The translations under genes were made by a program, and so were the position numbers. Positions 55,494 to 64,000 of a DNA stretch of 64,000 nucleotides are shown here, in pieces. The stretch spans positions 3,712,001 to 3,776,000 of the forward strand of contig NZ_CP041614.1 in the NCBI RefSeq assembly GCF_007197555.1, written 5' to 3'. The notes under the pieces were generated by a model. That model ran no database searches. It saw only the letters and a program-made list of their open reading frames with translations, and had not been told where the DNA came from. Numbering within the stretch: position 1 is the stretch's first letter; each line of letters begins with the position of its first letter. This stretch comes from Shewanella psychropiezotolerans (GTDB lineage Bacteria > Pseudomonadota > Gammaproteobacteria > Enterobacterales > Shewanellaceae).

Positions 55494-56449
55494 GCTTTCA
55501 CCAACTTATCTAACGTTTGAGTCAATACCGGATCCAGAGGCGCTTGGACTATCATGATCTCCTCTGTGCCAGGATGAGTAAACCTGAGCTGAGCTGCATG
55601 TAGGAATAAACGATTCAAGCCGTGGACACGCATGGTGTCATCAAATCTTTGCTCACTGTATTTGTCATCACAGGCGATGGGATGGCCAGCATACTGACAA
55701 TGCACGCGGATTTGATGCGTTCTGCCTGTTACCGGACTGGCTTGAACGAGTGTCGCACCTTGATAACGTTGTAAGATTTTGAAGCGAGTCTCACACTCCT
55801 TTCCCTCTTGATTAACCCGAACAATTCGCTCACCTGATTTCAGAGTTAACTTGAGTAACGGCGCTTTAATCACCTTATCACGCGCTTGCCAAGTGCCTTT
55901 GACTAAGGCCTGGTAGTCCTTTTGCATCTTTTTAAATCTGAGTTGATCATGCAGGTGTCTTAACGCACTGCGTTTCTTGGCAATCAGCAATACCCCAGAT
56001 GTATCTTTATCGAGACGATGCACCAATTCGAGAAACTTCTGAGTCGGTCTCAAAGCGCGCATGGCTTCTATCACACCAAAATCGACACCACTACCACCAT
56101 GGACCGCGATGCCGGAAGGTTTATTGAGCACTATAATTGATTTATCTTCGAATACGATCCGATCTTCGAGTTGCGACACCTTAGTTAATTTGGCAGAAGG
56201 TCCCGGACGTTCAGATTTATCGGACACTCTTACCGGTGGGATGCGCACGATATCACCGTCTTGTAACTTGTACTCAGGCTTGATGCGCTTCTTGTTTACC
56301 CTGACCTCCCCCTTTCGCACGATCCGATAGATCATACTCTTAGGGACACCTTTTAATTTTGTCATTAAATAATTATCAATTCTCTGCCCAAGATGGTCTT
56401 CATCGATAGTGACTAATTGAACTTTTGGTTTAGGTGCTTCGGTATTCAT
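55490..56449 (-). CDS. rluC: 23S rRNA pseudouridine synthase C
   Basis: 319 aa. S4 RNA-binding domain near the N-terminus (YLMTKLKGVPKSMIYRIVRK) and the catalytic motif VHRLDKDTSGVLLIAKKRSA with the essential Asp. Modifies U955, U2504 and U2580 in E. coli 23S rRNA. Divergent from rne, as in E. coli. Confidence 0.95.
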   Translation of the reverse strand: MNTEAPKPKVQLVTIDEDHLGQRIDNYLMTKLKGVPKSMIYRIVRKGEVRVNKKRIKPEYKLQDGDIVRIPPVRVSDKSERPGPSAKLTKVSQLEDRIVFEDKSIIVLNKPSGIAVHGGSGVDFGVIEAMRALRPTQKFLELVHRLDKDTSGVLLIAKKRSALRHLHDQLRFKKMQKDYQALVKGTWQARDKVIKAPLLKLTLKSGERIVRVNQEGKECETRFKILQRYQGATLVQASPVTGRTHQIRVHCQYAGHPIACDDKYSEQRFDDTMRVHGLNRLFLHAAQLRFTHPGTEEIMIVQAPLDPVLTQTLDKLVKA

Positions 56450-57038
56450 GGTGGGCCTTATCTACATCTGGGAGCGCATTGTACATCAAGTAACAAGAAT
56501 TTTATGCCTTTCCATTTGCTGAATTTATTGATTGTTGCTATATTTCATCGGCGGTTGGGGATAATCAGTGAATAAAGTGTTCATAAAACCCCCAGCCCTT
56601 ACGCAAGAAGCAGAGACTAAAATAATTTTCCATCTGTCGTAAATAGCTAATTTGCAAGTCGTTTTATTAATATAATACCGAAAATGTATGTTAACGACTA
56701 AACGGATAGGAAAACCCACATTACAAGGTGGTTTCTCTAAGAAATGCGTCCCAAATTCGAAGATTAATTTTAACTTATCATCAAACGATCTCAATTCGAT
56801 TTTGGCATTACCGGAAAGAACCGAATAATTTATGGGGTTAGTTGTCGTTTTACAACGAATTCCTTGTTTTTGTAGATATTAAAAAATAAGCCATAAATGG
56901 ATGCGACACGCAGAGATTGCGTCTAACAGAGATGCGCACCTTGCCTAGACACCAGCCGTGAGGCTCTATTATGTGCTAGGCCCGTAATGCAACGAAAATA
57001 ATCGTTTGATGACCTTATTTTAGAAGAAACACGTCATC
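56450..57038. other. rluC-rne divergent region and rne leader
   Basis: 589 bases without a gene. In E. coli the rne mRNA has a leader of about 360 bases folded into hairpins and used for autoregulation by RNase E; this region is long enough for a similar leader and is AT-rich. I could not fold it reliably. Confidence 0.5.
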
Positions 57039-60000
57039 ATGAAACGGATGTTAATTAATGCGACTCAATCTGAAGAGTTGCGCGTAGCCCTAGTTGATGG
57101 GCAACAGCTATATGATCTAGATATTGAAAGTCCAGGTCACGAGCAAAAGAAAGCTAATATCTACAAGGGTAAAATCACCCGTGTAGAGCCCTCTCTCGAA
57201 GCGGCATTTGTCGATTATGGAGCAGACCGTCATGGATTCCTGCCCCTCAAAGAGATCGCCAGAGAATACTTCCCTAAAGGTTACTCTTTCCAAGGTCGCC
57301 CCAATATTAAAGAGGTGATTAAAGAGGGCCAAGAGGTCATAGTTCAAATTGATAAAGAGGAGCGTGGCAATAAAGGCGCCGCACTCACGACTTTTATCAG
57401 TTTAGCGGGTTCATACCTTGTCTTAATGCCAAATAACCCTCGCGCCGGTGGCATCTCTCGCCGTATCGAAGGTGATGAACGCACTGAGCTAAAGGCGGCC
57501 TTGTCTGAATTAGACGTGCCTAATGGCATGGGCTTAATTGTACGCACAGCCGGTGTTGGTAAAGACTCTGCAGAACTTGCATGGGATCTAAAAGTACTTG
57601 AGCATCATTGGACTGCGATTAAAGAAGCGTCTGTTGGTCGCCCCGCGCCTTTCCTCATTCACCAAGAAAGTAACGTCATCGTTCGTGCTATTCGTGACTA
57701 TTTACGTCGTGATGTGGGTGAAGTACTTATCGATCATCCTCGCATCTTCGAAGAAGCAAAACAGCATGTTGCTTTGGTACGCCCCGATTTTGCAGACAGA
57801 ATCAAACACTATGATGCAGAAGTGCCTCTGTTCACTCATTTCCAGATTGAGACACAGATCGAATCGGCATTCCAACGTGAAGTGCGTTTACCCTCTGGCG
57901 GATCGATTGTTATCGACCCCACTGAGGCATTAACATCAATCGATATCAACTCAGCCCGCGCCACTAAGGGCAGCGATATCGAAGAGACTGCGTTAAACAC
58001 CAACCTGGAAGCTGCAGATGAAATTGCCCGTCAATTACGTCTTCGCGACTTGGGCGGACTCGTGGTTATTGACTTCATCGACATGACTCCCGTACGTCAT
58101 CAGCGTGAAGTAGAGAACAGAATGCGTGATGCTGTTCACTTAGATAGAGCCCGTGTTCAACTCGGACGCATCTCTCGCTTCGGTCTGATGGAAATGTCAC
58201 GACAACGCCTTAGACCCTCTCTGGAAGAGTCTGCTGCACATCTATGTCCTCGTTGTCACGGCCAAGGCACCATTCGTGGCACTGAGTCATTAGCACTGTC
58301 AATTCTGCGTCTGATGGAAGAGGAAGCGATAAAAGAGAATACCTCTCAAATCGAAGCCGTTGTGCCAGTCGATGTCGCCGCTTTCCTACTCAACGAGAAA
58401 CGAAAAGCCATTCGCATCACTGAGCAACGTCATGATGTAGAAGTCTATGTGATCCCAGATCCAAATATGTCTACGCCAGATTACCGAGTCTCACGTCATC
58501 GCAAAGACGATCAGATAAGCGAAGCCAGTTATAAACTGCTGGAGCAGCCTGTATCCAATTTGTATGAGCCCCGTAAGCTTGAGCGTGCAGCGACTCCTGA
58601 GCCCGCAATAAAAGGATTCACTGCGCCAGTAAAAGCGCCTGAACCTAAAGCCAAGGCAGCAACAGCCCCTAAGGCAACTGAAGAACCTGGTCTAATCGCT
58701 AAGTTTTTCACCGCTATTGGTGGACTGTTCAAAGCTGAACCAAAGGCTGAAGAGCCCAAGAAGCAAAGCGAATCACCCAGCCAGAACCGTAACAATCGTC
58801 GTCCTGCTCGCAAGAATGATTCACGTCGTAACGACAGTCGTCGTAATCGTGATGATAAGGAGCAATCAGGCGATAAGAATGAGCGTACTTCACGTCACAG
58901 CCGTAATAAGCGTGCTGATTCAAATGAAGAGCGCTCAAGCAGAGATAAAGGCGATCAGGGCGAGCAAGGCAAGCGTCAATCTCGTCATGACAGCAAGCCG
59001 ACTCGAACTCGTCAACAAGCAGATGTTACTGATACTACTGATGCAGCTGATGCGGCTGATGCGACTCCTAAACAGGAAGTTGCCAGAGAGCGTCGTCAAC
59101 GTAGAAATATGCGTAGGAAAGTACGTATAGAAACTGAAAAGTCACAGCAGCTTGATGAGCAACACACAGAAGCAGTTTCTGCTGAAGTGGTTGTAGAAAC
59201 AGCTCCGATTTCGGTTAAAGAAGATAAACAGGCTCGTCCTAAGCGTCAGCCTCGTAAGGCTAAGCCTAAGACTGATATAAAAGCTAAGGATGACGTTCAA
59301 GTTACTAAAGCAGCTGAAAACACTACGGCAGAAGTAGAGACTACAACGCCAGAAACTCAGCAAGACGACAAACTTGATACTGTTTCTCAAGATAGCGTGA
59401 CAGTTGAAACAAGCTCAGTCGAAGCCAGTGCTACTGAAACTAGTGCTGTTGAAGTTGAAGCTAACGCTGATGCCACTGATGATAAGCCACGTGAAGGTCA
59501 GCGTCGCAGTCGTCGTAGCCCACGTCATCTTCGCGCTGCGGGTCAGCGTCGTCGCCGTGATGAAGATGACGGTGAGACTAATGCTGATGCAACTCCAGCC
59601 TTCATCCCTAATGAAACTGAAGTTGAATTTCAAGCGAATCAAGCAGCAGTCTCTGCAGCTAGCGCCCAGTCTACAACTGAAGCGCCTGTTACAGCACCGA
59701 CTAAGCCAGTAGCGCCAGTTCAAGCTGAAGCTCCAGTACACGTCGAAGCTAAAGCTGAAGCTCAATCGGCACCGGCAGCTCCGATTAAGCCTGTAGCGCC
59801 AGTTCAAGCCGAGACTCCAGTGAAGGTCGAAGTTAAAGCTGAAGCTCAATCGGCATCGGCAGCTCCAACTAAGCCTGCGGCTCCGGTTCAAGCTGAGACT
59901 CAAGTGAAAGTCGAAGTTAAGGCTGAAGCTCAATCGGCATCGGCAGTGCCAACTAAGCCTGCGGCTCCGGTTAAAGCTGAGACTCCAGTGGAAGTCGAAG

Positions 60001-60449
60001 TTAAAGCTGAAGCTCAATCGGCATCAGCAGTGCCAACTAAGCCTGCGGCTCCGGTTAAAGTCGAAGTCAAGGTAGAAGCTCTGGCTGCATCGGCACCGAC
60101 TAAACCAGAAGCTCCTGTACAAGCCGTAGCCAAGCCTGAAGTTAACACGGTAACCGCTGCAGCAGCCAGACCTGCGACACCGGTTAAAGTAGAGACTCAG
60201 CAGATAGCCCCAGAAGCAACAGCCGAAGTCAAAGCTAAAGTGGAAACACCAGTGAAGACTCTAGCTAAGCCTAGAGGTGCTAGTCGCTTTGGCACTATGG
60301 TGAGTTCAGACATGATCGCACCTGTGGTGGAAACGAGAGAAAACGTAGATGTCCCTAAAGGGCGTCAATACGAAGCATCTGAATCTTCACCAGCCGATGC
60401 TAAGCCGAAAACGGCAAATTCAGCTAATTCGGACATGGCCAGACCATAA
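57039..60449 (+). CDS. rne: Ribonuclease E
   Basis: 1136 aa, the core of the RNA degradosome. Catalytic half: [21 protein letters not shown]1 domain ([20 protein letters not shown]), DNase I-like site ([20 protein letters not shown]) and Zn-link CPRCHGQGT. The C-terminal 600 residues are an Arg-rich then Glu/Ala/Pro-rich scaffold. A membrane-binding amphipathic helix is suggested at about residue 557 ([17 protein letters not shown]). It ends with 28-residue tandem repeats and [10 protein letters not shown]. An intrinsic terminator follows. Confidence 0.97.
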   Translation: MKRMLINATQSEELRVALVDGQQLYDLDIESPGHEQKKANIYKGKITRVEPSLEAAFVDYGADRHGFLPLKEIAREYFPKGYSFQGRPNIKEVIKEGQEVIVQIDKEERGNKGAALTTFISLAGSYLVLMPNNPRAGGISRRIEGDERTELKAALSELDVPNGMGLIVRTAGVGKDSAELAWDLKVLEHHWTAIKEASVGRPAPFLIHQESNVIVRAIRDYLRRDVGEVLIDHPRIFEEAKQHVALVRPDFADRIKHYDAEVPLFTHFQIETQIESAFQREVRLPSGGSIVIDPTEALTSIDINSARATKGSDIEETALNTNLEAADEIARQLRLRDLGGLVVIDFIDMTPVRHQREVENRMRDAVHLDRARVQLGRISRFGLMEMSRQRLRPSLEESAAHLCPRCHGQGTIRGTESLALSILRLMEEEAIKENTSQIEAVVPVDVAAFLLNEKRKAIRITEQRHDVEVYVIPDPNMSTPDYRVSRHRKDDQISEASYKLLEQPVSNLYEPRKLERAATPEPAIKGFTAPVKAPEPKAKAATAPKATEEPGLIAKFFTAIGGLFKAEPKAEEPKKQSESPSQNRNNRRPARKNDSRRNDSRRNRDDKEQSGDKNERTSRHSRNKRADSNEERSSRDKGDQGEQGKRQSRHDSKPTRTRQQADVTDTTDAADAADATPKQEVARERRQRRNMRRKVRIETEKSQQLDEQHTEAVSAEVVVETAPISVKEDKQARPKRQPRKAKPKTDIKAKDDVQVTKAAENTTAEVETTTPETQQDDKLDTVSQDSVTVETSSVEASATETSAVEVEANADATDDKPREGQRRSRRSPRHLRAAGQRRRRDEDDGETNADATPAFIPNETEVEFQANQAAVSAASAQSTTEAPVTAPTKPVAPVQAEAPVHVEAKAEAQSAPAAPIKPVAPVQAETPVKVEVKAEAQSASAAPTKPAAPVQAETQVKVEVKAEAQSASAVPTKPAAPVKAETPVEVEVKAEAQSASAVPTKPAAPVKVEVKVEALAASAPTKPEAPVQAVAKPEVNTVTAAAARPATPVKVETQQIAPEATAEVKAKVETPVKTLAKPRGASRFGTMVSSDMIAPVVETRENVDVPKGRQYEASESSPADAKPKTANSANSDMARP
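59694..60092 (+). repeat. 84-bp tandem repeats in the RNase E tail
   Basis: Four full 28-codon units start at 59694, 59778, 59862 and 59946, and a shortened fifth at 60030. Each unit carries [17 protein letters not shown] followed by an AEAQSASA end, with small variations. Copy number probably varies between strains. Confidence 0.9.
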
Positions 60450-60470
60450 GCTATAATTAGTCGATAAAAG

Positions 60471-60500
60471 AAAAGCCATGCCTTCGAGCATGGCTTTTTT
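60471..60500 (+). terminator. Terminator of rne
   Basis: AAAAGCCATGC (60471-60481), six-base loop, GCATGGCTTTTTT (60488-60500). Perfect 11-bp stem and a U run, 22 bases after the stop. Confidence 0.9.
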
Positions 60501-60578
60501 ATTCTCTTAAGGCGGAATATTTGTTAGTATTCGCGACCGAAATTCAATCTAAAACAACATAATTACAACAGAGGCTAA

Positions 60579-62134
60579 ATGTTCGATCTTATTCGTCACA
60601 AAACTGCCAGTCATAGGGCCGATCTATTATCGGGCATAACTGTCGCACTCGCACTGGTCCCTGAAGCTGTCGCATTTGCTTTTGTCGCCGGTGTTGAGCC
60701 TATGGTGGGCCTCTATGCCGCTTTCATCATGGGTCTTATCACCGCACTCATAGGTGGACGTCCGGGCATGATCTCAGGTGCTACCGGCGCTATGGCCGTC
60801 GTCATGGTCGCCTTGGTCGCCGAGCACGGAGTAGCCTACCTCTTCGCCGCGGTGGTGTTAGCCGGTATTATCCAGGTCTCGTTTGGCCTGCTCAAGCTAG
60901 GTAAATTTATCCGCATCGTGCCCTATCCTGTGATGATAGGTTTCGTCAATGGCTTAGCCATCGTCATCTTCTTAGCCCAATTGGGTCAGTTTAAATCGCC
61001 GGATATTAATGGTGTTATGGCTTGGTTACCCAAGACCAACTGGCTCTGATGATTGGACTGGTGGCACTCACCATGGGCATCATACATTTCTTGCCTAAGC
61101 TAACCACAGCCATCCCCTCCTCTCTCGTTGCTATCGTCACTGTTACCCTGATGGTGGTTTTCTTAGAGCTAGATACCCGCACCGTATTAGATTTCTTAAA
61201 ATCCATGAGTGGTGATGAGAATGCAACCATAGCCGGAAGTTTACCAAGCTTCTCTATCCCTGCTGTAGCATTCAATTTAGAGACCCTGTATATCATTCTG
61301 CCCTACTCTCTCATTCTTGCCGCCGTCGGCTTAATCGAGTCTCTGCTGACACTCACGGTGATCGATGAGATGACCAACACCCGCGGTAAAGGTAACAAGG
61401 AATGTATCGGCCAAGGCGTTGGTAACATCACCAGTGGCTTCTTCGGCGCCATGGGTGGTTGTGCCATGATTGGTCAGTCTATGATCAACATCAACTCAGG
61501 TGGACGCGGTCGCCTATCGGGTGTTACTGCGGCCCTGACGTTGCTTGGTTTCATCCTGTTCGGTTCGGCTATGATAGAGATTATCCCACTGGCAGCTCTA
61601 GTTGGTGTGATGTTTATGGTTGTGCTGGGTACCTTCGAATGGGCCAGCTTTAAGGTGATGGGTAAAGTCCCTAAACATGATGCCTTCGTCATCATCTTGG
61701 TGACTGTTGTCACTGTGTTTACCGACTTGGCATTTGCCGTGTTCGTTGGTGTCATAGTCTCTGCACTGGTCTTTGCCTGGGAACACGCTAAGCATATCAA
61801 TGTTGAGATAACTGAAGATGCTAATGGTTGGAAAGTTTATAAACTTAACGGTCCTCTGTTCTTCGGTTCTGTGGCTGATTTCTTAGAGCTATTCCACAAC
61901 AATACCGATCCTGATGACGTGATAGTCGACTTCCAAAATTCACGCGTATGTGATCACTCGGCGCTAGATGCCATAGATACTCTGGCAGATAGATATGTAG
62001 CTTCGGGTAAGAAATTACACCTACGTCACTTGAGTAATGACTGTAAACAGTTATTGCATAAGGCGGGAGATCTTGTCGAAGTTAATCTCATCGAAGATCC
62101 TCACTACAAGATTGGCGACGATAAGCTAGATTAA
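60579..62134 (+). pseudogene. SulP-family anion transporter with STAS domain, frameshifted
   Basis: The first frame (60579-61049) has [20 protein letters not shown], the SulP signature, and several membrane helices until NGVMAWLP; then the frame breaks. The rest (61022-62134) resumes at [16 protein letters not shown] with more helices and a C-terminal STAS domain (GPLFFGSVADFLELF, DFQNSRVCDHSALDAIDTL). Restoring one C to the C3 run at 61029-61031 gives AWLPQDQLAL, about 517 aa. It should move sulfate, bicarbonate or similar anions. The break is most likely a sequencing deletion. Confidence 0.88.
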
Positions 62135-62156
62135 TTTTCGTCAGCCAAGTCTGAAC

Positions 62157-62203
62157 TCCAGACATGAAAAAGGCGAGCTTAGCTCGCCTTTTTCATGTCT
62201 GGA
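62157..62203. terminator. Bidirectional terminator, 23-bp perfect palindrome
   Basis: Two 23-base arms around T62180, core GGCGAGCT/AGCTCGCC with A and T runs. Serves both the SulP and msrBA genes, which converge here. Confidence 0.9.
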
Positions 62204-62209
62204 GCAATG

Positions 62210-63111
62210 TCATTTCAACTTATCAGCAAAAGCAGCCCTAAATTTCTCTACTTTAGGCCTCACAACCATCTGACAATATGCTTGCTCACCGTTTTGCTCG
62301 AAATAATCATTATGGATATTCTCTGCACTATAGAAGGTATTAAAACCAGAGATCTCTGTGACTATCGGCTTAGACCAGACTTTAGCTTGAGTTAGCTCTT
62401 CTATCATCTGATTAGCAAGCTGACTCTGCACTTCATCATGGGCGAAAACAACCGAGCGATATTGTGGACCCACATCATGACCTTGTTGATTCAAGGTAGT
62501 TGGATCATGACCCTGCCAAAACACAGCGAGCAATTCCTTAAAGCTGATGACTCTTGGGTCAAACTCGATATGAACGACTTCTGCATGGGTTGTCATACCC
62601 GAGCAGACGGCTTTATAATTTGCGCTCGCCTCATCACCGCCGCAATATCCAGACTGAACTGAGATAACCCCTCGAAGTTGGGTGAACATAGCTTCGAAGC
62701 ACCAGAAGCATCCCCTCCAAGCGTCGCAAACTGATATTTGTTTAGCTCATCGGCTGCAGAATGAGCCTTGAACACCATAGAAACGGAATTAACGCAGTGA
62801 CGAATATTGTTCTCGGTTAAATACTCCCCTTCAAACACATGGCCCAGATGGGCATCACACTGAGCGCAGACTATTTCGACTCTCTGACCATCGGCATCGG
62901 CAATTCGTTTGACGGCCCCTTGGATCTCGTCATCGAAGGCGGGCCAGCCACAATGGGCATTAAACTTATGTTCAGATAAATACAGGGGCGCTTCACAACG
63001 TTTGCACACATAACTCCCCTGAACATCATGCAGGTGGTACTCCCCGCTAAAAGGCCGTTCGGTGCCCTTTTCTTCAATCACATGTCGTTCAAAATCGGTG
63101 AGTTCACGCAT
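62210..63111 (-). pseudogene. msrBA: Fused methionine sulfoxide reductase MsrB-MsrA, frameshifted
   Basis: The N-terminal MsrB (63111 down) has CKRCEAPLYLSEHKFNAHCG with zinc Cys pairs and RHCVNSVSMVF with the catalytic Cys. It runs on to YQFATLGG, then drops out of frame. The MsrA part resumes as CFWCFEAMFTQLRGV, SVQSGYCGGDEASANY and NQQGHDVGPQYRSVVF to 62210. Adding one G in the minus-strand G4 run (CCCC 62712-62715) restores the catalytic GCFWC. The fusion (about 300 aa) repairs both S- and R-sulfoxides. Confidence 0.9.
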
Positions 63112-63413
63112 ACTTGTTACTCTTAATTCGCTGTGTAGATTAGACCTGAGATCTTCATCTTCTCTTTCAAATATAAACGACGCAAGACAAACCGCAATTT
63201 ATTGTCTGTTCTGCGAATTTTTTGAAACTATTTTTATCTTAGCTGTTCTTGCTTATGCCTTTATTCTTAAATTATTATTTCCTATAATGTTCGGTGCTTA
63301 TCTCTTTAAAAAACAATGATGAGGTGATTTCCATCACACTTAATTGCCCCTTAGCCCTAGCCTAGATAAACTAGGCTTGGGTTTATCAATTATAAAAAGT
63401 TAAGAAGACTGAG
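63112..63413. other. Divergent promoter region between msrBA and the oxygenase gene
   Basis: 302 bases, no gene. A 7-bp hairpin (AGCCTAG / CTAGGCT) lies at 63359-63377, 37 bases before the oxygenase ATG. A frame at 63062-63319 is a shadow. Confidence 0.45.
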
Positions 63414-64000
63414 ATGAAATTAGAAACAATCGATTATCAAGCACCCGATAGTGCAGTAAAGTTCGTCCAATCATTAAGAGATACTGGCTTTGGCGTACTG
63501 GCTAATCATCCAATTGATAAGGCCTTAGTAGAAAAAATATACACAGAGTGGCAAACCTTCTTCAACAGTGAAGAGAAACATGACTTTCTGTTTAAACCTG
63601 AAACCCAAGATGGCTTCTTTCCAGCTGAAGTATCCGAAACGGCTAAGGGCCACACGGTTAAAGATATCAAGGAGTATTACCATGTCTATCCTTGGGGACG
63701 TATTCCTGAATCCTTGAAAGAGAACATCTTAGCTTACTATCAGCTCGCCAATGAGCTTGCTGAAGAGTTGCTTCAGTGGATAGAAGAGCATTCACCTGCA
63801 GATGTTGCGGTAAACTACTCCATTGCCTTACCTAAGATGATTGAAGGCAGTCATAAGACCTTGCTACGCATATTACATTACCCGGGAATGACAGGTGATG
63901 AAGAAGTTGGGGCTATCCGCGCCGCGGCTCATGAAGACATAAACCTAATCACCCTGCTACCCGCGGCGAATGAACCAGGTCTTCAGGTGAAAGGCCAAGA
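63414..64000 (+). CDS. 2-oxoglutarate/Fe(II)-dependent oxygenase, C-terminus outside window
   Basis: 195 residues before the window edge. The isopenicillin N synthase-like N-terminus has FVQSLRDTGFGVLANHPIDK and KEYYHVYPWGRIPESL; the iron-binding HxD is in AAAHEDINLITLLPAA. The second His and the 2-oxoglutarate Arg lie beyond the edge. RBS GAAGACTGAG precedes ATG 63414. Substrate unknown. Confidence 0.88.
   Translation, partial: MKLETIDYQAPDSAVKFVQSLRDTGFGVLANHPIDKALVEKIYTEWQTFFNSEEKHDFLFKPETQDGFFPAEVSETAKGHTVKDIKEYYHVYPWGRIPESLKENILAYYQLANELAEELLQWIEEHSPADVAVNYSIALPKMIEGSHKTLLRILHYPGMTGDEEVGAIRAAAHEDINLITLLPAANEPGLQVKGQ

Noticed and set aside
59415..60017. 200-aa reading frame opposite the RNase E repeats
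   Set aside because: It is a repeat-driven shadow of rne, rich in Ser/Arg/Leu, with no start signal.

Overview
The window looks like a chromosome segment of a marine Shewanella or close relative (Gammaproteobacteria). The evidence is the fatty-acid cluster order rpmF-plsX-fabH-fabD-fabG-acpP-fabF, the neighbouring yceD, yceF, rluC and rne, a fused MsrB-MsrA gene, and abundant GGDEF and chemotaxis genes. The genus is inferred from gene order and protein character, not from a database search.

Positions 1 to about 33,280 are the right-hand part of a lambda-type siphovirus prophage. Read leftward from about 17 kb, the late genes follow lambda order: lysis (SAR lysozyme, Rz, nested Rz1, holin), small and large terminase, gpW, portal, a ClpP-like protease fused to the major capsid protein, a DUF2190 cement protein, FII-, Z- and U-like proteins, tail tube, tape measure and further tail proteins. 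Upstream lie an SOS-box-controlled UmuD-like gene with no catalytic residues, a second tyrosine recombinase, lambda P- and O-like replication genes with four 19-bp iterons inside O, Cro and CI. Palindromic operators of the form TAACYnnRGTTA lie on both sides of CI. A rightward early operon ends in an AlpA-like gene. A P4-type integrase sits at the right end, next to sbcB.

Between the AlpA gene and the integrase is an insert of about 5 kb (26,510-31,630) that looks like an integron cassette cluster without an integron integrase. It has several attC-like sites, very short gene leaders, two convergent blocks of cassettes, and a perfect 34-bp inverted repeat at its ends that stops at the expected GTT crossover. 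Its cargo looks like conflict or defence genes: a candidate PD-(D/E)XK nuclease, a HEPN-motif protein, a trypco2-like protein with a partner, two GNAT acetyltransferases and a zinc-ribbon membrane protein. This is the most interesting part of the window.

From 33.3 kb the sequence is chromosomal: sbcB, cdd, a beta-hydroxyacid dehydrogenase, then a signalling block of about 6 kb (chemotaxis receptor, lipoprotein, two GGDEF genes) partly bracketed by a 22/23-bp direct repeat. Next come an acyl-CoA thioesterase, the fab operon, yceD, yceF, a GGDEF protein, a HAD phosphatase, rluC, rne with a repeat-rich tail, a SulP transporter, msrBA and the start of a 2-oxoglutarate/Fe(II) oxygenase.

At least eight genes are each broken by one apparent missing base, nearly always in a short C/G run. 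They include the essential fabD. This pattern suggests homopolymer indels in the assembly rather than real pseudogenes, and I annotate these genes at full length as frameshifted.
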